Shown here: piece after piece, positions 21,347 to 33,058 of the stretch
How the letters are laid out: each line of letters begins with the position of its first letter
How positions within the stretch are numbered: the first letter of the stretch is position 1
Assembly: GCF_004664715.2 (NCBI RefSeq)
Contig: NC_051069.1
Coordinates: forward strand, 1,244,001 to 1,308,000
Reading direction: 5' to 3'
Origin: Peromyscus leucopus
Taxonomy: Eukaryota; Chordata; Mammalia; Rodentia; Cricetidae
DNA: 64,000 nucleotides
Position numbers and translations under genes: made by a program
Notes under the pieces: model-generated
Told to the model about the DNA's origin: nothing
Seen by the model: the letters and a program-made list of their open reading frames with translations, nothing else
The model's database searches: none

Positions 21347-21455
21347 GCTGAGCATGCCTTTGACCCTAGCTGTTCTCAGAGGCTGGGGCAGGAGGATTGC
21401 TTGAGTCTAGGAGTTTGAGTCCAGCATGGCCAACATAGCAAGACTTGATTTCCCT
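21347..21455 (+). mobile_element. 7SL-derived monomer (PB1/FLAM-like)
   Basis: 'gaggctggggcaggaggattg' and 'cttgagtctaggagtttgag' then 'ggccaacatagcaagac' keep the ancestral 7SL words ('gcttgagcccaggagttc...acatagcgagac') that ordinary rodent B1 lacks. This suggests an early 7SL SINE such as a proto-B1 or free left Alu-like monomer. Confidence 0.6.
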
Positions 21456-21748
21456 ACAGGGGATGGAGGAGGACTAAAGGAAGCTGAGCCCAGGAGCAGG
21501 ATTTCTCCAGATGGACACAGTGACCTGCTCATCTCAAGGAGTGATCTGGGTCGGAAAACACTTTCAGCGGCTGACAAGGGCCTGGCATTGTGCAATGAGC
21601 TGGCTTGAGGCAGGAAGTGGGGCAGGTCACCGTGTCATGGCACTCCCATTCCACTCGGGATGCAGGGCAGAAACAAAAACAAGAGCACAAGCATGGTGTT
21701 TCCAACCAGGGAGAAGTCCAGAGGGAATTCAGGGTGACCAGGGAGTGC

Positions 21749-21905
21749 TTTTCCCCTCCCCTCCCTTCCTGTCCCCTCCCTCCTTCTTGTCCCCTCCCCT
21801 CTCTTTCCCTTGCCTCTCTTATCCTCCTTGCCTCCACTCTTCCCTTTCAGCCCTTTCTTTCCTCCTTCCTTCCTTCCTTTCTTTCTTTCTTTTTTTCTTT
21901 CTTTC
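21749..21905. repeat. Polypyrimidine tract
   Basis: Nearly pure C/T with CCCCT and CTTTC sub-repeats, ending in (CTTT)n. Confidence 0.9.
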
Positions 21906-22395
21906 ATAAATGGGCTGTGAAGCTTTAGCTGTGGGGAACGCTAGGGTAGGACACAGCCACTGCGTGAGACCACAGTGGACAGAGCTTGGAGAATGGACTA
22001 GGCTAGCAGGCCAAGCAGGCCACATGGTGTCTGAGGGGCATGTGGAGAGCAGCCTTGCAGGCCATGGTCCAGCATGGGGATTTGATTCCAGGGGCTGTGA
22101 GAGTGTGTGAAGAGGTTCTCTACTCCAGCTCCAGCCTCCAGAACACCGCAGGGAAAGCTCCCCAGAGCTGTCCAGAACACAGAGGTCCCGCCTCACCTCT
22201 GCAAACCGTTTCTATAACCCATATGGAAAAGATCTAGCCAACATATTTTAGGATGTACACATTTTTTCAATGTTTCTTTTAGGGACCATAAACTTTCAAT
22301 TTTATGATGAGTTAATATTGATTCTGAGCTGTAAACAGTGGGGCCAGTTTGATTAGAAGAGTAGCAACTTAGCGCCATGCAAGGAATAAATAGTT
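21906..22395. other. Unique sequence between two CT tracts
   Basis: Nothing recognised. Flanked on both sides by polypyrimidine tracts of the same strand bias. Confidence 0.5.
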
Positions 22396-22524
22396 TCCCT
22401 CCCCTCCCCTTCCCCTTCTCTCCCCTCCCCTCTCTACCTCCTTCCCCTCCCCTTCACTTCTCTTTCCTATCCTCTCCTCCCCATTCCTTTCCCTCTCTCC
22501 TCCCCTCCAGCCCTCCTTCTCTCC

Positions 22525-22565
<41 letters not shown>

Positions 22566-22571
22566 CCCCCC
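22396..22571. repeat. Polypyrimidine tract with (CT)n
   Basis: CCCTT/CCTCC words then about 20 CT units and a C-run; a potential triplex-forming mirror repeat. Confidence 0.92.
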
Positions 22572-23827
22572 TTCTTCCATAAATGTATTCAAATCTAATG
22601 CCTGACTCACTCTTCGAGGTCAGTAGCTTCCATGCATCCCTTGGAACTCACATCCTGAAAACCAGGGACAGGCTCCAGTTTGGTACTGGCCTTAAATTTG
22701 GCAGGCCCCCATACCATGTCTCACAGAATGCTGTGGATAGGAAAGGACTCCTGAAACCCACTAGAAGTTAACTGATCCCAGCTCCTCTGTGCTCCTCCGC
22801 ACTCCTCCCCAGCCACTCTCTAGGAACTTAGTATTTGCAGGACCCACAACAGGAAGTCAGGAAGTATGGTTCCTGAACCTGGGGAGTGAAAAGATGATGA
22901 AAGATAACTTCCGGAAGACATGAACTCACATTTTAAATAGAAACAGGATTGAAAGAAGAAGAAAAAAACATCAGTCCCTCCCCCCAAGCCCAAACACTCC
23001 CCCTGACAGGAAATTATAATCAGCTTTATGAAAGTTCCATAGAGAGCACCCTGGGACATTGAAAAATTGGTATGAGAACACTAGATGAGCGGAGGAGGAG
23101 CTGCGGGGGGGCTGACGAGTTCCCCTTCCCTGGACATCTGGGCTTGCGCTCAGAGTTCTGACACTTTCCCTGACATCCCAGGAAGGCAGAGATATCAGTG
23201 GCGTGCACACACACACACAGTCAGGTGAAGGCGAGGTTGGACAGACATTTTGCTTGTGTGCACTGCTATCGTAGCTGTACATGGTGCACACTCTAGATGC
23301 TGGATGCTCTGCAGTCTCTGGGGATGTTTAGTGAGTCAGTCCTAGGGGGCCGAATATGGCCACAGCTTTGGGGACGTTCTGCTTCCATACTGAAGAGTAT
23401 CATGCAGCCGTTGATCAGAGTGATCTGCCCTTTGCAAGAGGGGCAGAGACATGACTGATCTACATCATCCATGCACTTGCCCTGAAGTCTGAATCAAGAA
23501 TAGAGTGACCAAAGTCTGGGGGGATCATAGGAGCAGATTCTCCTGTGGTCTTTGGAGACTCCTCAGCGCTGGTTACTGCTTGGAACCTCGGGGCAGCCAG
23601 TATTCAAAGCTGTTGTCCAGACCAAGTCTCTGAGCTGCTGCAGGGCCATCTGATAAATGCCAGTGTTGCTTAGCTCAGCCGAGATCCATGACTGGGGCTT
23701 GCAACCAATGACTTTGATGTTGCAAGGTAGCCGGGAGGAAGGAGCTGGGTAGAAATGGGGAGCCTCTTCATGTAGAATAAAGCACAAAGTCACTAAGTCA
23801 CAAGCTACATTTCTTACACTCAAACCC
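22572..23827. other. Unique 1.25 kb
   Basis: No repeat recognised except a short CA run at 23205-23218. An 86-codon minus frame (23563-23823) has no family I know. Confidence 0.45.
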
Positions 23828-24310
23828 TTTTTTTTTTTTTTTTTTGTACCTTAGATCTTCTTGCTTACATTCCCCAAATAATGCTCTTTTGGTCTTAACT
23901 TGTTTTCAGTCTCTCCTGCTGTTTCCCAAGAAACCACCAGCATCATTACTTAGAATGTTTCCCAACTTCTCTGGAACTGCCAACATCCTTGACATGGTAG
24001 ATATAAGGTCTGCCAACATCTGGTATCATTCTGACCTTGTAGCTTGCTCCTGACATCCTTAGGAATCCAAGTGGGGACTGTATGGGATAACTTGCCCTTC
24101 CTTAGCATTGATGGTAAGGACCTGCTTCAGGGCCTGCACATGCTCCGCCCTCTTCCAGGAATATCTCCTCATGCTTCTGTGTTCCCTGGAAGTTCTGTTT
24201 TGTTGTGAAGAATTCTGTTGGAATATCATCATGAGTGTGAAGCCATCCCTGGTCATCTAGAAGGAAATCAATCCTGCCTCGATCTGCATTCCCACAATTC
24301 CACCTTGTAC
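23828..24310 (-). pseudogene. Possible processed retrocopy, parent unknown
   Basis: A 19-nt T-run (23828-23846) could be the poly(A) of a minus-strand retrocopy whose body extends right. Minus-strand frames within it (such as 24059-24256, including 'RYSWKRAEHVQALKQVLTIN') look broken by shifts. I do not recognise the parent gene and no TSD was found, so this is only a suggestion. Confidence 0.22.
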
Positions 24311-24363
24311 TGTTATTTATTCCTCTGTTTTGATCTTGAGCTGGTACTGTCCATGTCTATGTA

Positions 24364-24592
24364 TCTCTTTGAATATTTGTTTATTTTGTATGTATGTGTG
24401 TGAATGTGCCTGAGTGCATGTATGTATGTGTTCAGGAGTCCATTTAGGAGTATGTGGCGGTCAGAAAATGTCAGATCCCCTAGAAATGGAGCTACAGAGG
24501 GCTGAAGACACCAGGTGGGTGCTGGGAATTGAACCCGGTCCTCTGCAAGAGCAGCAAGTGCTCTTAACCGCTGAGCCATCTGTCTAGCCTCC
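24364..24592 (-). mobile_element. B3-type SINE
   Basis: Antisense B3: 'gtcagatcccctagaaatgg', 'gctgggaattgaacccgg', 'aagtgctcttaaccgctgag'. The T/ATGT-rich left end is its tail. Confidence 0.88.
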
Positions 24593-24660
24593 CCACCCCC
24601 ACTGCCGCCAGGTGCCTTTTTGAGTACATGTCTTGGAGATAGTATTAGATTGGGATTGGT

Positions 24661-24702
<42 letters not shown>

Positions 24703-25339
24703 GTGGGGGGTAGGTGTGGGGAATGGGGATGGGGAGGATGTGGAAATGAAGCAGACAGATATCTCCAGAAGCAGAACTGTTCTTTAATTAGAACAACCAG
24801 AAGACACCAGTCTCTCCTCGGAAGTAGAGATAGATCATTAACCCTTCAGGTAGGGCTATACTTCTCTCTGAAGGCTTAGTACCAGACAACGCTAAACAAA
24901 CTCATTCTTTTGAATCATTTATTTGTGAGATCTAGGCTGGAAGAGTCGTTGGTAGGAGTTAGTTGCATCAAAAGTCAGTCTTCCCACCTGTGGGTTCCTC
25001 CTGCATGTGCTCAGCAGGCCATTTCACCCACACGCCTTTCTCCTCCTCTCTCCCTGCTGCCTCCCACCATGGTCCACCCAGGCCCCAGCACTGTGATTAG
25101 CTCATGGAAGAAGTTAAGTGATGTGCAGTTGAGTGAGTGGCCTTGTTCTTCCTTGTTTCTTCTGGGCCGAGTCCTGACTCAGACCCACCCCTGGCATTTA
25201 TGAGACAGCAGAAAGAGATACCCCATAAATACAGCTGAAAGTCTGAAAGCCACAACACAACCTACACTCTGTCCCACAGAACACTTTCCTTCTCCTTGAC
25301 AGGCATGTCTTCCTAGCCTCTCCCCATCCCACCCTCCTT
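24593..25339. other. Unique sequence with a (GT)n
   Basis: (GT)n at 24662-24700 followed by G-rich DNA to about 24750. No gene or repeat family recognised in the remainder. Confidence 0.5.
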
Positions 25340-25622
25340 CATGGATGTGTGTGCACATGTGCACGAGGAAGCCCATGGATAGTGGGAATCATCCTCGTTA
25401 GCTCCTCCACTGTCTTCAATGAGGCAAGGTCTTTCAGTCAAACCCAGAGCTCATCGATATCAATATGGTTAATTCTGTCAGCCAGCTTGCTCTGGGTATA
25501 CTCTGTTTCCATCGTCAGAGGCTGGAGTGACAGACAGGACTCTCAGTCTACCTGGCATTTATATGGCTTCTGGGAAACTTGGGAGCAAAGTGCTTAGCCA
25601 TTAAGCCATCTCCCCAGGCCCC
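25340..25622 (-). mobile_element. Composite SINE, degraded
   Basis: On plus: a GT-rich tail, 'caatgaggcaaggtctttca', 'ctgtcagccagcttgctctgg', then 'aagtgcttagccattaagcc' and 'atctccccaggccc'. The order is antisense composite. Confidence 0.6.
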
Positions 25623-27189
25623 AAACTTAGACTTCTCTGCCTGCTGGTCTGGAAAGAGATGGCTCAGGAGAGACCTCCAGCCTGCACATTTTTCTTTTCC
25701 CCATGACTCTACCTTTTAATTTGAAGGTCCTCATATATTGTAGCTATAAGTGCCCCACCCTAAAGTCCCACCCTTGGGTACCCTTTAGGGCAAATGTCTC
25801 ACTGATGTTGTCTGATCTCTGGAGGCCAGACTAAGGACGGGTCTACATCGGAGTTCTCAGGTTCTGGGTGCCATAATATAGAAAAGGTGGTGTGGACTTC
25901 CTGTGGGTAAGGCCCTTCACTTCATGAAGAGTAGAATGGCTTGAGGAGGTTAGAGTAGGCCCAGGGTAGGACCCTTCATGCCTGGCTCTGAAGAATGTCC
26001 TGTTCTGGGTTTATTCTAGAACTTGGTAGACCCATCCAGAGTCCAGGCAAAGGAAAGATGCTGCTCTGACTCCCTGAGCTGCTTTACACCACAGTGAACA
26101 GTACATCTGCAGTCAGAGAGCCAAGCATTGGAGTGCACTGGGGACAGTGACTCCTGATGCCACCTCCGTCAACTGTGACAATAGCAAGGGACAACAGCAG
26201 CCTCTCCGAGGTGGTGGGGGGACCACTCAGAGGCAAAGGCTTGTTGCAGAGCTCCAGAAGTTTCTCTCCCTTAATGCAATTTTGCCGTCGAGCAGTACCT
26301 TTGACCTCACCTCCGATCAACTCAGGCAGGCAGGCAGGACCCCAGAAGGTTGGCAGTCACTCCCACTTGGAGCTGAGCAAAACTGGTGGCTGGCACTTTA
26401 AAGGAGGTAAGAGATTCTCTGCTCGCAGGCTCTCAAATGGGCTCCTGCACACAGCTGTGGCCGAGCTTTTGAAATATTTCCAGCCTCCAGTCTTCCTGCT
26501 GTGAAGGCTTTGGAGCAACAGTCCAGGCTCTGGGAGCTGTTTGCTATTCTGGGCAGTGGGCGAGCAGATGAAAGGGCAGATGGGCTGCGGAGGACTCATT
26601 CCCCAAACGCCCATAACAGTTTTGATCTTTGGCCCCTGCTGTAAAATGATGCTGGGAATGTGCTCAGACAAGAGGAGCTCAGGGCACCAAGATGGGGACG
26701 GACTCTCATGGATCCTGCCTAGAGCACAGGCTCTTCTCGGTGACAAGGGAGACCAGGAAGGTGTTAGGAAACAGGCTTCATCTAGATGATTGATTCAAAG
26801 ATGTAAATACTCCATCCACTAGGAAAAGGACTATGCCTATGGGTGTGCTTTACTTCCTGGGCTCAGCAGAGTTGGGGCCCTTCCACTAGCTGAGTGGGAC
26901 ACCTGGCTGCCAGGCAAGGAACCTGCTGTGCTGAGCCCAGGGCTCAGCCACTACCCCAGTTCCAAGTCTTAATTTCACAGCCCAGAAAATAGAGGCTTTG
27001 AACCATTTGTTCTAGAAATCACCTTCCCAGCTGCAGCTACCTTTTCAGAAATAGCAGAGTTCAAGGGGCAATCTAGAAAGATCTTCACAGGTTCCTTGCG
27101 TTCACCTGATTTTCAGCTTTGAAATCAGTTAGCAACAGCAGCATTTCTTTAGGGGTGTGATCTTAGAAGCCAGAATGGATTTAATTTCA
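25623..27189. other. Unique 1.5 kb
   Basis: No repeat or exon recognised. Overlapping frames at 26147-26504 (plus) and 26357-26746 (minus) are in conflict and unsupported. Confidence 0.5.
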
Positions 27190-27275
27190 GTCCCAGGCTG
27201 GACACAGCAACTATATCTATTAGATATATATTGACCATTCTTGGCACCTCAATGTCCTTGTCTATAAAATGGGTG
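27190..27275 (+). mobile_element. MIR fragment
   Basis: 'ttgaccattcttggcacctc' and 'aatgtccttgtctataaaatggg' match the MIR phrase 'tgaccttgggca...cagtttccttgtctgtaaaatggg'. Confidence 0.5.
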
Positions 27276-27780
27276 TGTTTTTCCCCCTGTGGCTCGGTGA
27301 CGTAATGGCTGTGGGTACTGGCTCAGCCTCCACGTGTGCCCTCTGTAGAGCTGCACTGCTCCTGGCCTCGGCAGGCATGGGCTGGCTCAGCAAGGCAGGA
27401 GTTTGCTGACGAGGCTTCCAGGGCCCATGGCTTGGGTGTGCACGGGCTCTCCGCAGAAATCGTGGTTACAGTGAGTGGAACAGCGGGACGGCTCCCCTGT
27501 TGTTCAGGCTTTGGATCTGGAGGGTGTAGCAGAGCCTGGGCAATGGGGGTTACTGCCATCCAGGGGGAGGGGCGTGGCCGTGGAGCAGTGGGAGGAGGGT
27601 GAGGTCTGGAGTCAGGTGGAGTGGACACTATTTAATTTGACTCTGTGTCTAAGTACTTAGTGACTCACCTGGGTTCTGCTGGAGCTAAGTAATGCATGTC
27701 TAGTGAGCGGAGGAAGAGAGGGAGGGAAGCATGGAAGGAGGCTAGGTGCATTTTCTTTCTCTGCCACATGAAATTTGGCA
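27276..27780. other. Unique GC-leaning sequence
   Basis: No repeat recognised. Several G-rich runs (27540-27600) and an accumulation of GGAGG. Confidence 0.5.
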
Positions 27781-27781
27781 T

Positions 27782-27850
27782 TTGCAATTTCCTCACTTGT
27801 AAAGTGTGGATAATAATATTTGGCACAGAGTTGCCAAGACAATTCACCAT
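27782..27850 (+). mobile_element. MIR fragment
   Basis: 'aatttcctcacttgtaaagtg' and 'tggataataatatttggcac' fit the MIR 'tttcctcatctgtaaaatggggataataat' block. It lies just left of the ATCC array. Confidence 0.5.
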
Positions 27851-27930
27851 GATCAGTGTTTCAATCTATTTATCCATTTTCTCCCTCCTTTCTCTTTTCC
27901 TATCCCTCCTTTTCCAACTCCCTCTCATCT

Positions 27931-28692
27931 GTCTATCCATCCACCCACCCATCCTATCCATCCATCCATCCATCTATCCATCCACCCACCCATCCATCCA
28001 CCCACCTACCCACCCACCCACCCGTGCACCCACCCACCCATCCTATCCATCCATCCATCCATCCATCCATCCATCCATCCATCCATCCATCCTTCCATCC
28101 ATCCACCCACCTACCCACCCACCCATGCACCCACCCACCCATCCTATCCATCCTATCCATCCATCCATCCATCCACCCACCTACCCACCCACCCATGCAC
28201 CCACCCACCCATCCTATCCATCCATCCACCCACCCACCCATCCATCCATCCATCCATCCATCCATCCACCCACCTACCCACCCACCCATGCACCCACCCA
28301 CCCATCTTATCCATCCATCCATCCATCCATCCATCCATCCATCCATCCATCCATCCACCCACCCACCCACCCATCCTTCTATCCATCCATCCACCCACCC
28401 ATCCATCCTTCCATCCATCCATCCACCCACCTACCCACCCACCCATGCACCCACCCACCCATCTTATCCATCCATCCATCCATCCATCCATCCATCCATC
28501 ATCCATCCATCCATCCTATCCATCCATCCATCCATCCACCCGCCCACTCGCCCACCCACCCACCCTCCCACCCACCCATCCTATCCATCCACCCACCCAT
28601 CCGTCCATGCATCCATGCATCCATCCATGCATCCATCCATCCACAAATCCACCCACTCACCCACCCATCCACCCATCCTATCCATCCATCCT
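27931..28692. repeat. 760-bp (ATCC/ACCC)n array with higher-order repeat
   Basis: Four-base units (ATCC, ACCC, rarer variants) are arranged in a larger pattern: a block 'acccacctacccaccc' + 'acccatgcacccaccc' + 'acccatcctatcc' recurs near 28000, 28104, 28174, 28268 and 28424, separated by pure (ATCC)n of variable length. The lack of stops in several frames creates false open frames, such as 27696-28712. No protein is implied. Confidence 0.95.
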
Positions 28693-28799
28693 TTACACAT
28701 CTGGGACAATAGCAATAGCAACAAAGTCATAGCTGACTGTTGTAGACGATGATAAGAGAAAGTGAGCATGGACGTGGAGACAAATGTCAGTCTGAGAGT

Positions 28800-28900
28800 C
28801 CAGCTGTGGCCTTGAGCCAGTGCCACTTTCATGATATTTAGCCAACTAGGGAAAGACTCCCAACTGTGTTTTAATGTAATGGGGATAATGATTCTTTGGT
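28800..28900 (+). mobile_element. MIR-like fragment
   Basis: 'gtggccttgagccagtgcca' then 'aatgtaatggggataatgat' resemble MIR core and 3' part with a poor middle. Confidence 0.4.
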
Positions 28901-28929
28901 TTTATGTTTTTACCCTTGTTTTTCCACTT

Positions 28930-29133
28930 CTATTTTTTTGGATTACTTATTTTATGTATATGGATGTTTTGCCTCCCTGTATGTGAGTGTTCCTCATGTA
29001 TGCCTGCTGTGGGTGGAGGCCAGAAGAGGAACTGAGTTATAGTTGTGAGCTGCCAAGTGGGTGCTGGGAACTGAAGTGGAACCTCAGCAAGAGCAACACA
29101 TGCTTTCAACTTCTGCACCATCTCCCCAGCCCC
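28930..29133 (-). mobile_element. B3-type SINE
   Basis: Antisense: 'ttattttatgtatatggatg' tail, 'gaggccagaagaggaactg', 'agctgccaagtgggtgctgg', 'atctccccagcccc' head. Confidence 0.85.
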
Positions 29134-29399
29134 TCCCTTTTTTCTTCTTTAGAGAGGAAATCATAAGTCATCTTAATCGCCTCAGGAATTTTTCTTTGTT
29201 TTCTGGGTCTTTTCTAGAATATTCTATCTCCATCCAGAGAATCTCACCGTGGGCAGTGAAGGTGTTGAGACTGAGCGTTCTTCGGGAATCTTGGCATTAG
29301 AAGTGGCCGGACAGTCTTGGCGTCGCCATCATTGGGCCCCGGGCCCCACATTGCCATGACTGAGCACATGGCTGAAGAAAGTGAATGATGCAAAGAAGA
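29134..29399. other. Unique sequence
   Basis: Nothing recognised. A small GC-rich point at 29315-29350 ('gggccccgggcccc'). Confidence 0.5.
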
Positions 29400-29723
29400 C
29401 TTGTGCTGGTTCCTGGTTTCAGGGGATTTTCATCCATCCATTAGTGATGGGGGCAGGGAGGGAGGCATGGCGGAGCAGCTCTGACTGGCTGTAGAAGCAT
29501 GAGGCAGCAGCTGCTTACAGTGGAGAGACCAGGGAGCAGACAAGAACACCAGAAGCAGGGGTCTGGGGCAACCTTCAAAGGCCTTCTAGTGATCTAAGCC
29601 CACCAGCCAGGGCTCACCTGCTAAAGTCTCTATACTCTTCAAAAAGGATGCGGGGAAAGATGCTCAAAACACAAGCCTGTGTTTCAGGGCACACACAGGG
29701 TGGGGAGACTCAAACCATAACAG
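29400..29723 (-). mobile_element. MaLR-type LTR
   Basis: Antisense phrases 'tggtttcaggggattttcatcc', 'gaggcatggcggagca', 'accttcaaaggccttctag' and the terminus 'actcaaaccataacag' match rodent MaLR LTRs ('cttcaaaggcatgcccccagtg...attcaaaccataaca'). Confidence 0.65.
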
Positions 29724-30941
29724 CATGGGTTCCAAAGATGCCTTTTGATCTATGTGACAAGCCAATTTCTCGTCTTAAAGTAGGAATGACGATGCCGCAT
29801 CCCTCCTGGAATCTCTCTGGAGTGTTTGAGCTAGCACTGGTTATCAACTGTTAGTCTTTGTGTTTTCCATCTTGTAATTATTTTCCAAGATGTAGTTCAG
29901 TGGCAAAGGATCATGTGTAAGGACTTGATGAAGAGTGGACTTCAGTCTTGCAGTTGTGTTGTGGCTCCATTTGCTGCATCGGTAGCCTCGCACAAGTGCA
30001 TGTTGGGAACTTTAGGACCTTTTAGGCCACCTCTAGGTTTTCTTAGTGTACATTTCATATAGGTTATATCAGAGCAGTAGGATGCCACTTACAATTACGC
30101 ATGTGCGGTACTGACAAGTGCCGCTCCCCACCCAGCATCACGGTTTCCTGGATGTCTCATGTCTTTTTTTTTTCTTACTTTTTAGCACCTTACCACACTG
30201 CTGAGGTGCATGTCAAGGACCTAGGTGTCACAGAGGCTGTCTGTGAGTGGGGAATAGACTCACCTGACTCCAAAGGGAACCTCACAGATATTACCTTCCT
30301 AATTCTCTTAGTCAGTTTTGGTCCTCGTGATTCTTCCCACCTGAACTTTGCCTGGGCTGTGCAAGCAAAGCCTCTGTCTCCCTCACCAGTGCTCAGACAT
30401 CAGTGATGTCCTAGGGAACCAGCCAACTAAAAGCACACCTCAAATGCAAACAGGTCCATCGTGCTATTCTACATTTAAAGAAATAAATAGATTGTCTTAT
30501 GTACTGCTAAAATCAAGTTTACGATCTCACCCTCTCTTATCTGGACAAGATAATGTTGAGAGGAAGATAAACTGTCACCTTTTGTGTATTGATACTTTTC
30601 CATTGGAGCAGCTGGAGGTTTGTCTCAGATACTTTACTGACCAGGATTATGTCCTGTGCCCACTTCCAAACCCATCTCCAGCAGGGGGAGCAGAATGGCT
30701 CTAATTGGTCCTGATGAATGGACTGAGCAGAAGCTAGTGTTGGGTTGGGAGGCCATGCCCCCTGTAATCATCCCAGGCACTATAATAAACTTGCATGCTT
30801 ATAAAACTACCCTCAATGCAATAGGTTTTCAACCTGAAGTCAGCAGCAGTGGCATAGGAGATTTTGATTTTACCATTCAAACTTCATAAATCCTGCTGCT
30901 GTTTGAGGTCTTCTATACCTTAGTCTAACTTGTCGAGAGAG
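29724..30941. other. Unique 1.2 kb
   Basis: Frames of 101-118 codons (30101-30704) are unsupported by any family. No repeat recognised. Confidence 0.5.
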
Positions 30942-30976
<35 letters not shown>

Positions 30977-31020
30977 ACGCACACGCACACGCACACGCGC
31001 ACACACACACACACACACAA
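30942..31020. repeat. (CA)n with (CACACG)n core
   Basis: CA units flank five to six CACACG hexamers and one CGCG step, alternating pyrimidine-purine throughout; favourable for Z-DNA. Confidence 0.95.
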
Positions 31021-33045
31021 AATCAAAACAAACAAAGAAACAAAATACACCAAAAATGGTAAGGATTCCACGAAGTCTCAAAACAATTTCCACCAGCGCC
31101 ATAGAGTAGAAACTGGAACTCAGGAGTGGCCCCAAGTCACCAGGTCCACTAAAACTCTTCTCCACATCCTTTCCCCAAGCCAGGATGGATGATTACTGCA
31201 GAGCTGACTTCCTCTATAATGAATCCCAGGATGCCTTGCTCTGGGGAGGCCTTCGTGGTTTCTATGGCTTCAACTGGCCTACTGACGAACGTTGAGTACA
31301 AGTTGAGGCTGAGACAGTCCTACCATGGCCTTCTGAATAATAAAAGCGAGTCATCCCATCATTTTGCTTTTCCTCAGAGGGAGAAAAACATTTGGAGCAT
31401 AAGGCCCATCAAGACCTTTCCTGTTGCTGATGTCTCTATTGGAGTCTTGGCTGCAGAGGTTAAATGTTTTGGATTACAAAATGTACATTATATGGGGGTC
31501 TTCCTATAAATCAACAAGGCAGGTATGTTAAACACAGAAAAACATCTCCAGCTGTTCCCTTACTCATCCTGCTTGTTATTTAACTCAGTCTGGGCCCTAA
31601 GGAATATTTTTAGTTGTACTGTCAACAGTTTCAAAACAAAGAAGAAAGTAGGCTGGCAAATGAGGAGCCCAGCTGGCCCTCTGTTTAGGCTCCCACTGTA
31701 TATACTTTAATCCTGACACCTGCAAGCTATTTAATCAGGATTTACAATTGAACATGAAGGATGAGGGGTCCGCAGGGCTGTGTTTCTAGTGTTTGGATTG
31801 CAAATGACGGAGAAAAACTTTGTTATCGGATGTTGTAGCTATTTGAAGTTGGGTGCCCTCTCACCCAAGGGGGACCCGGCATCATTTATCACTCCCCAGA
31901 AAAAAAAAGCCAAAAAAAAAAAAAAAAACTCGGTTCAGGCAGACACTGTCCCTTACAGCAGAATATGCTAGAGTAAACAAACGTGGGATTTATGAACAAT
32001 GAAAAAAATAATTTCCAGAGAGCAAATGGCAAGAGGGAGCAGTGTGGAGGGACATAATGAAACCATAGTGGTGGCTAAGACACAAAGCAAACTGTAGCGT
32101 GGCTATTGGTCTACAATCTGGCCAAGGACGATGGGAAAGAACAGCGTTAAGGCAGAGCAAAGCAAGGGGATTCTGTCCAACTCACAGATGGAATCTAAAG
32201 TTGCCTATAAATCAACAGATTTCCAAACTGAAACATAAAGACCCCAATTTTAGAGTTACAAAGTTGCCTTAGGAAAAGTACTAAAGGTTTTGAGCAGAAA
32301 CTTTCTGTTGGAAATGTGGAGGTGCCTCTGAGATGATGGGCTAGATTGATGCCTGCAAACATGGCAGTCCAATGCTGTTTCTTGAGTTCTAGGTCTTACA
32401 TGTGGGAGAGTCAAAGGAGATGAAAATATTGTCCTAGCCCCTCGGGGTGAACTCTAGGCTACTTGAGAGGAAGAGACAATCCCAACTGAGATAACAAGAG
32501 CCCGTTAGAAAAGTGACCGTTCAAAGATTCCCAGAGAAAGCTGCCAATCATTGTCAACTAGAGGAGCTGCACAAAACTTTCCGAGGAGCCTTGAGTTGAA
32601 AGGCAATGGCGCCCAAGATGGTTTAGTTAGCACGAAGAGACCCAGATGACTCTGGATGCTCACTCAGAGAGTCCTGTAGTTGGGAAATGCTTGGTGAGAA
32701 GCTGACCTAAGATCATTTACATCGAAAATTACATTTGCATCTATGTTCTTTTCCCGACTATGTCAGCATTCATGGAGATGTGGAAATGGGACAAATTGGT
32801 GCAAAACAAGACTTGTCCATCTGGCCTGCCTTGGAGGCTGATTTGTACATGGATGGATGGCTTCCTTGGCAACATTGTTGCTGTTTCTTTCCTGGGCTCT
32901 GGAGCGTACCAGCTAATAAAACACTGGCTTTGGATATAGTCTGGGGCCTCAAGAAATGGTTCAAGAGGGTATTAGAGCAAATGTCTGCTCAGTTGCCCAG
33001 ATGGTCCTGGGGATGGCTTTAGAAACAAGTTAGGGACAGTGGCCA
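31021..33045. other. Unique 2.0 kb
   Basis: A-run 31900-31929 interrupted by GCC. No repeat family, exon or RNA gene recognised. Frames up to 106 codons are unsupported. Confidence 0.5.
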
Positions 33046-33058
33046 AGTGGCAATCTTT

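Noticed and set aside
21347..21455. Primate Alu contamination
   Set aside because: It is only a single diverged monomer embedded in rodent sequence next to L1M and B1, so an early 7SL SINE is the simpler reading.
27931..28692. Regular units resembling a CRISPR array
   Set aside because: Unit length is 4 bp with low-complexity spacers; no repeat-spacer architecture and a eukaryotic context.
27696..28752. Long open frames (about 300-340 codons) with Pro-Ser-His-Ile repeats
   Set aside because: They lie in the ATCC array, where several frames on both strands stay open. Composition, not coding, explains them.
30101..30704. Two overlapping plus frames of 101 and 118 codons considered as a small gene
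   Set aside because: No start context, splice sites or recognised domain; the overlapping frames differ in phase.
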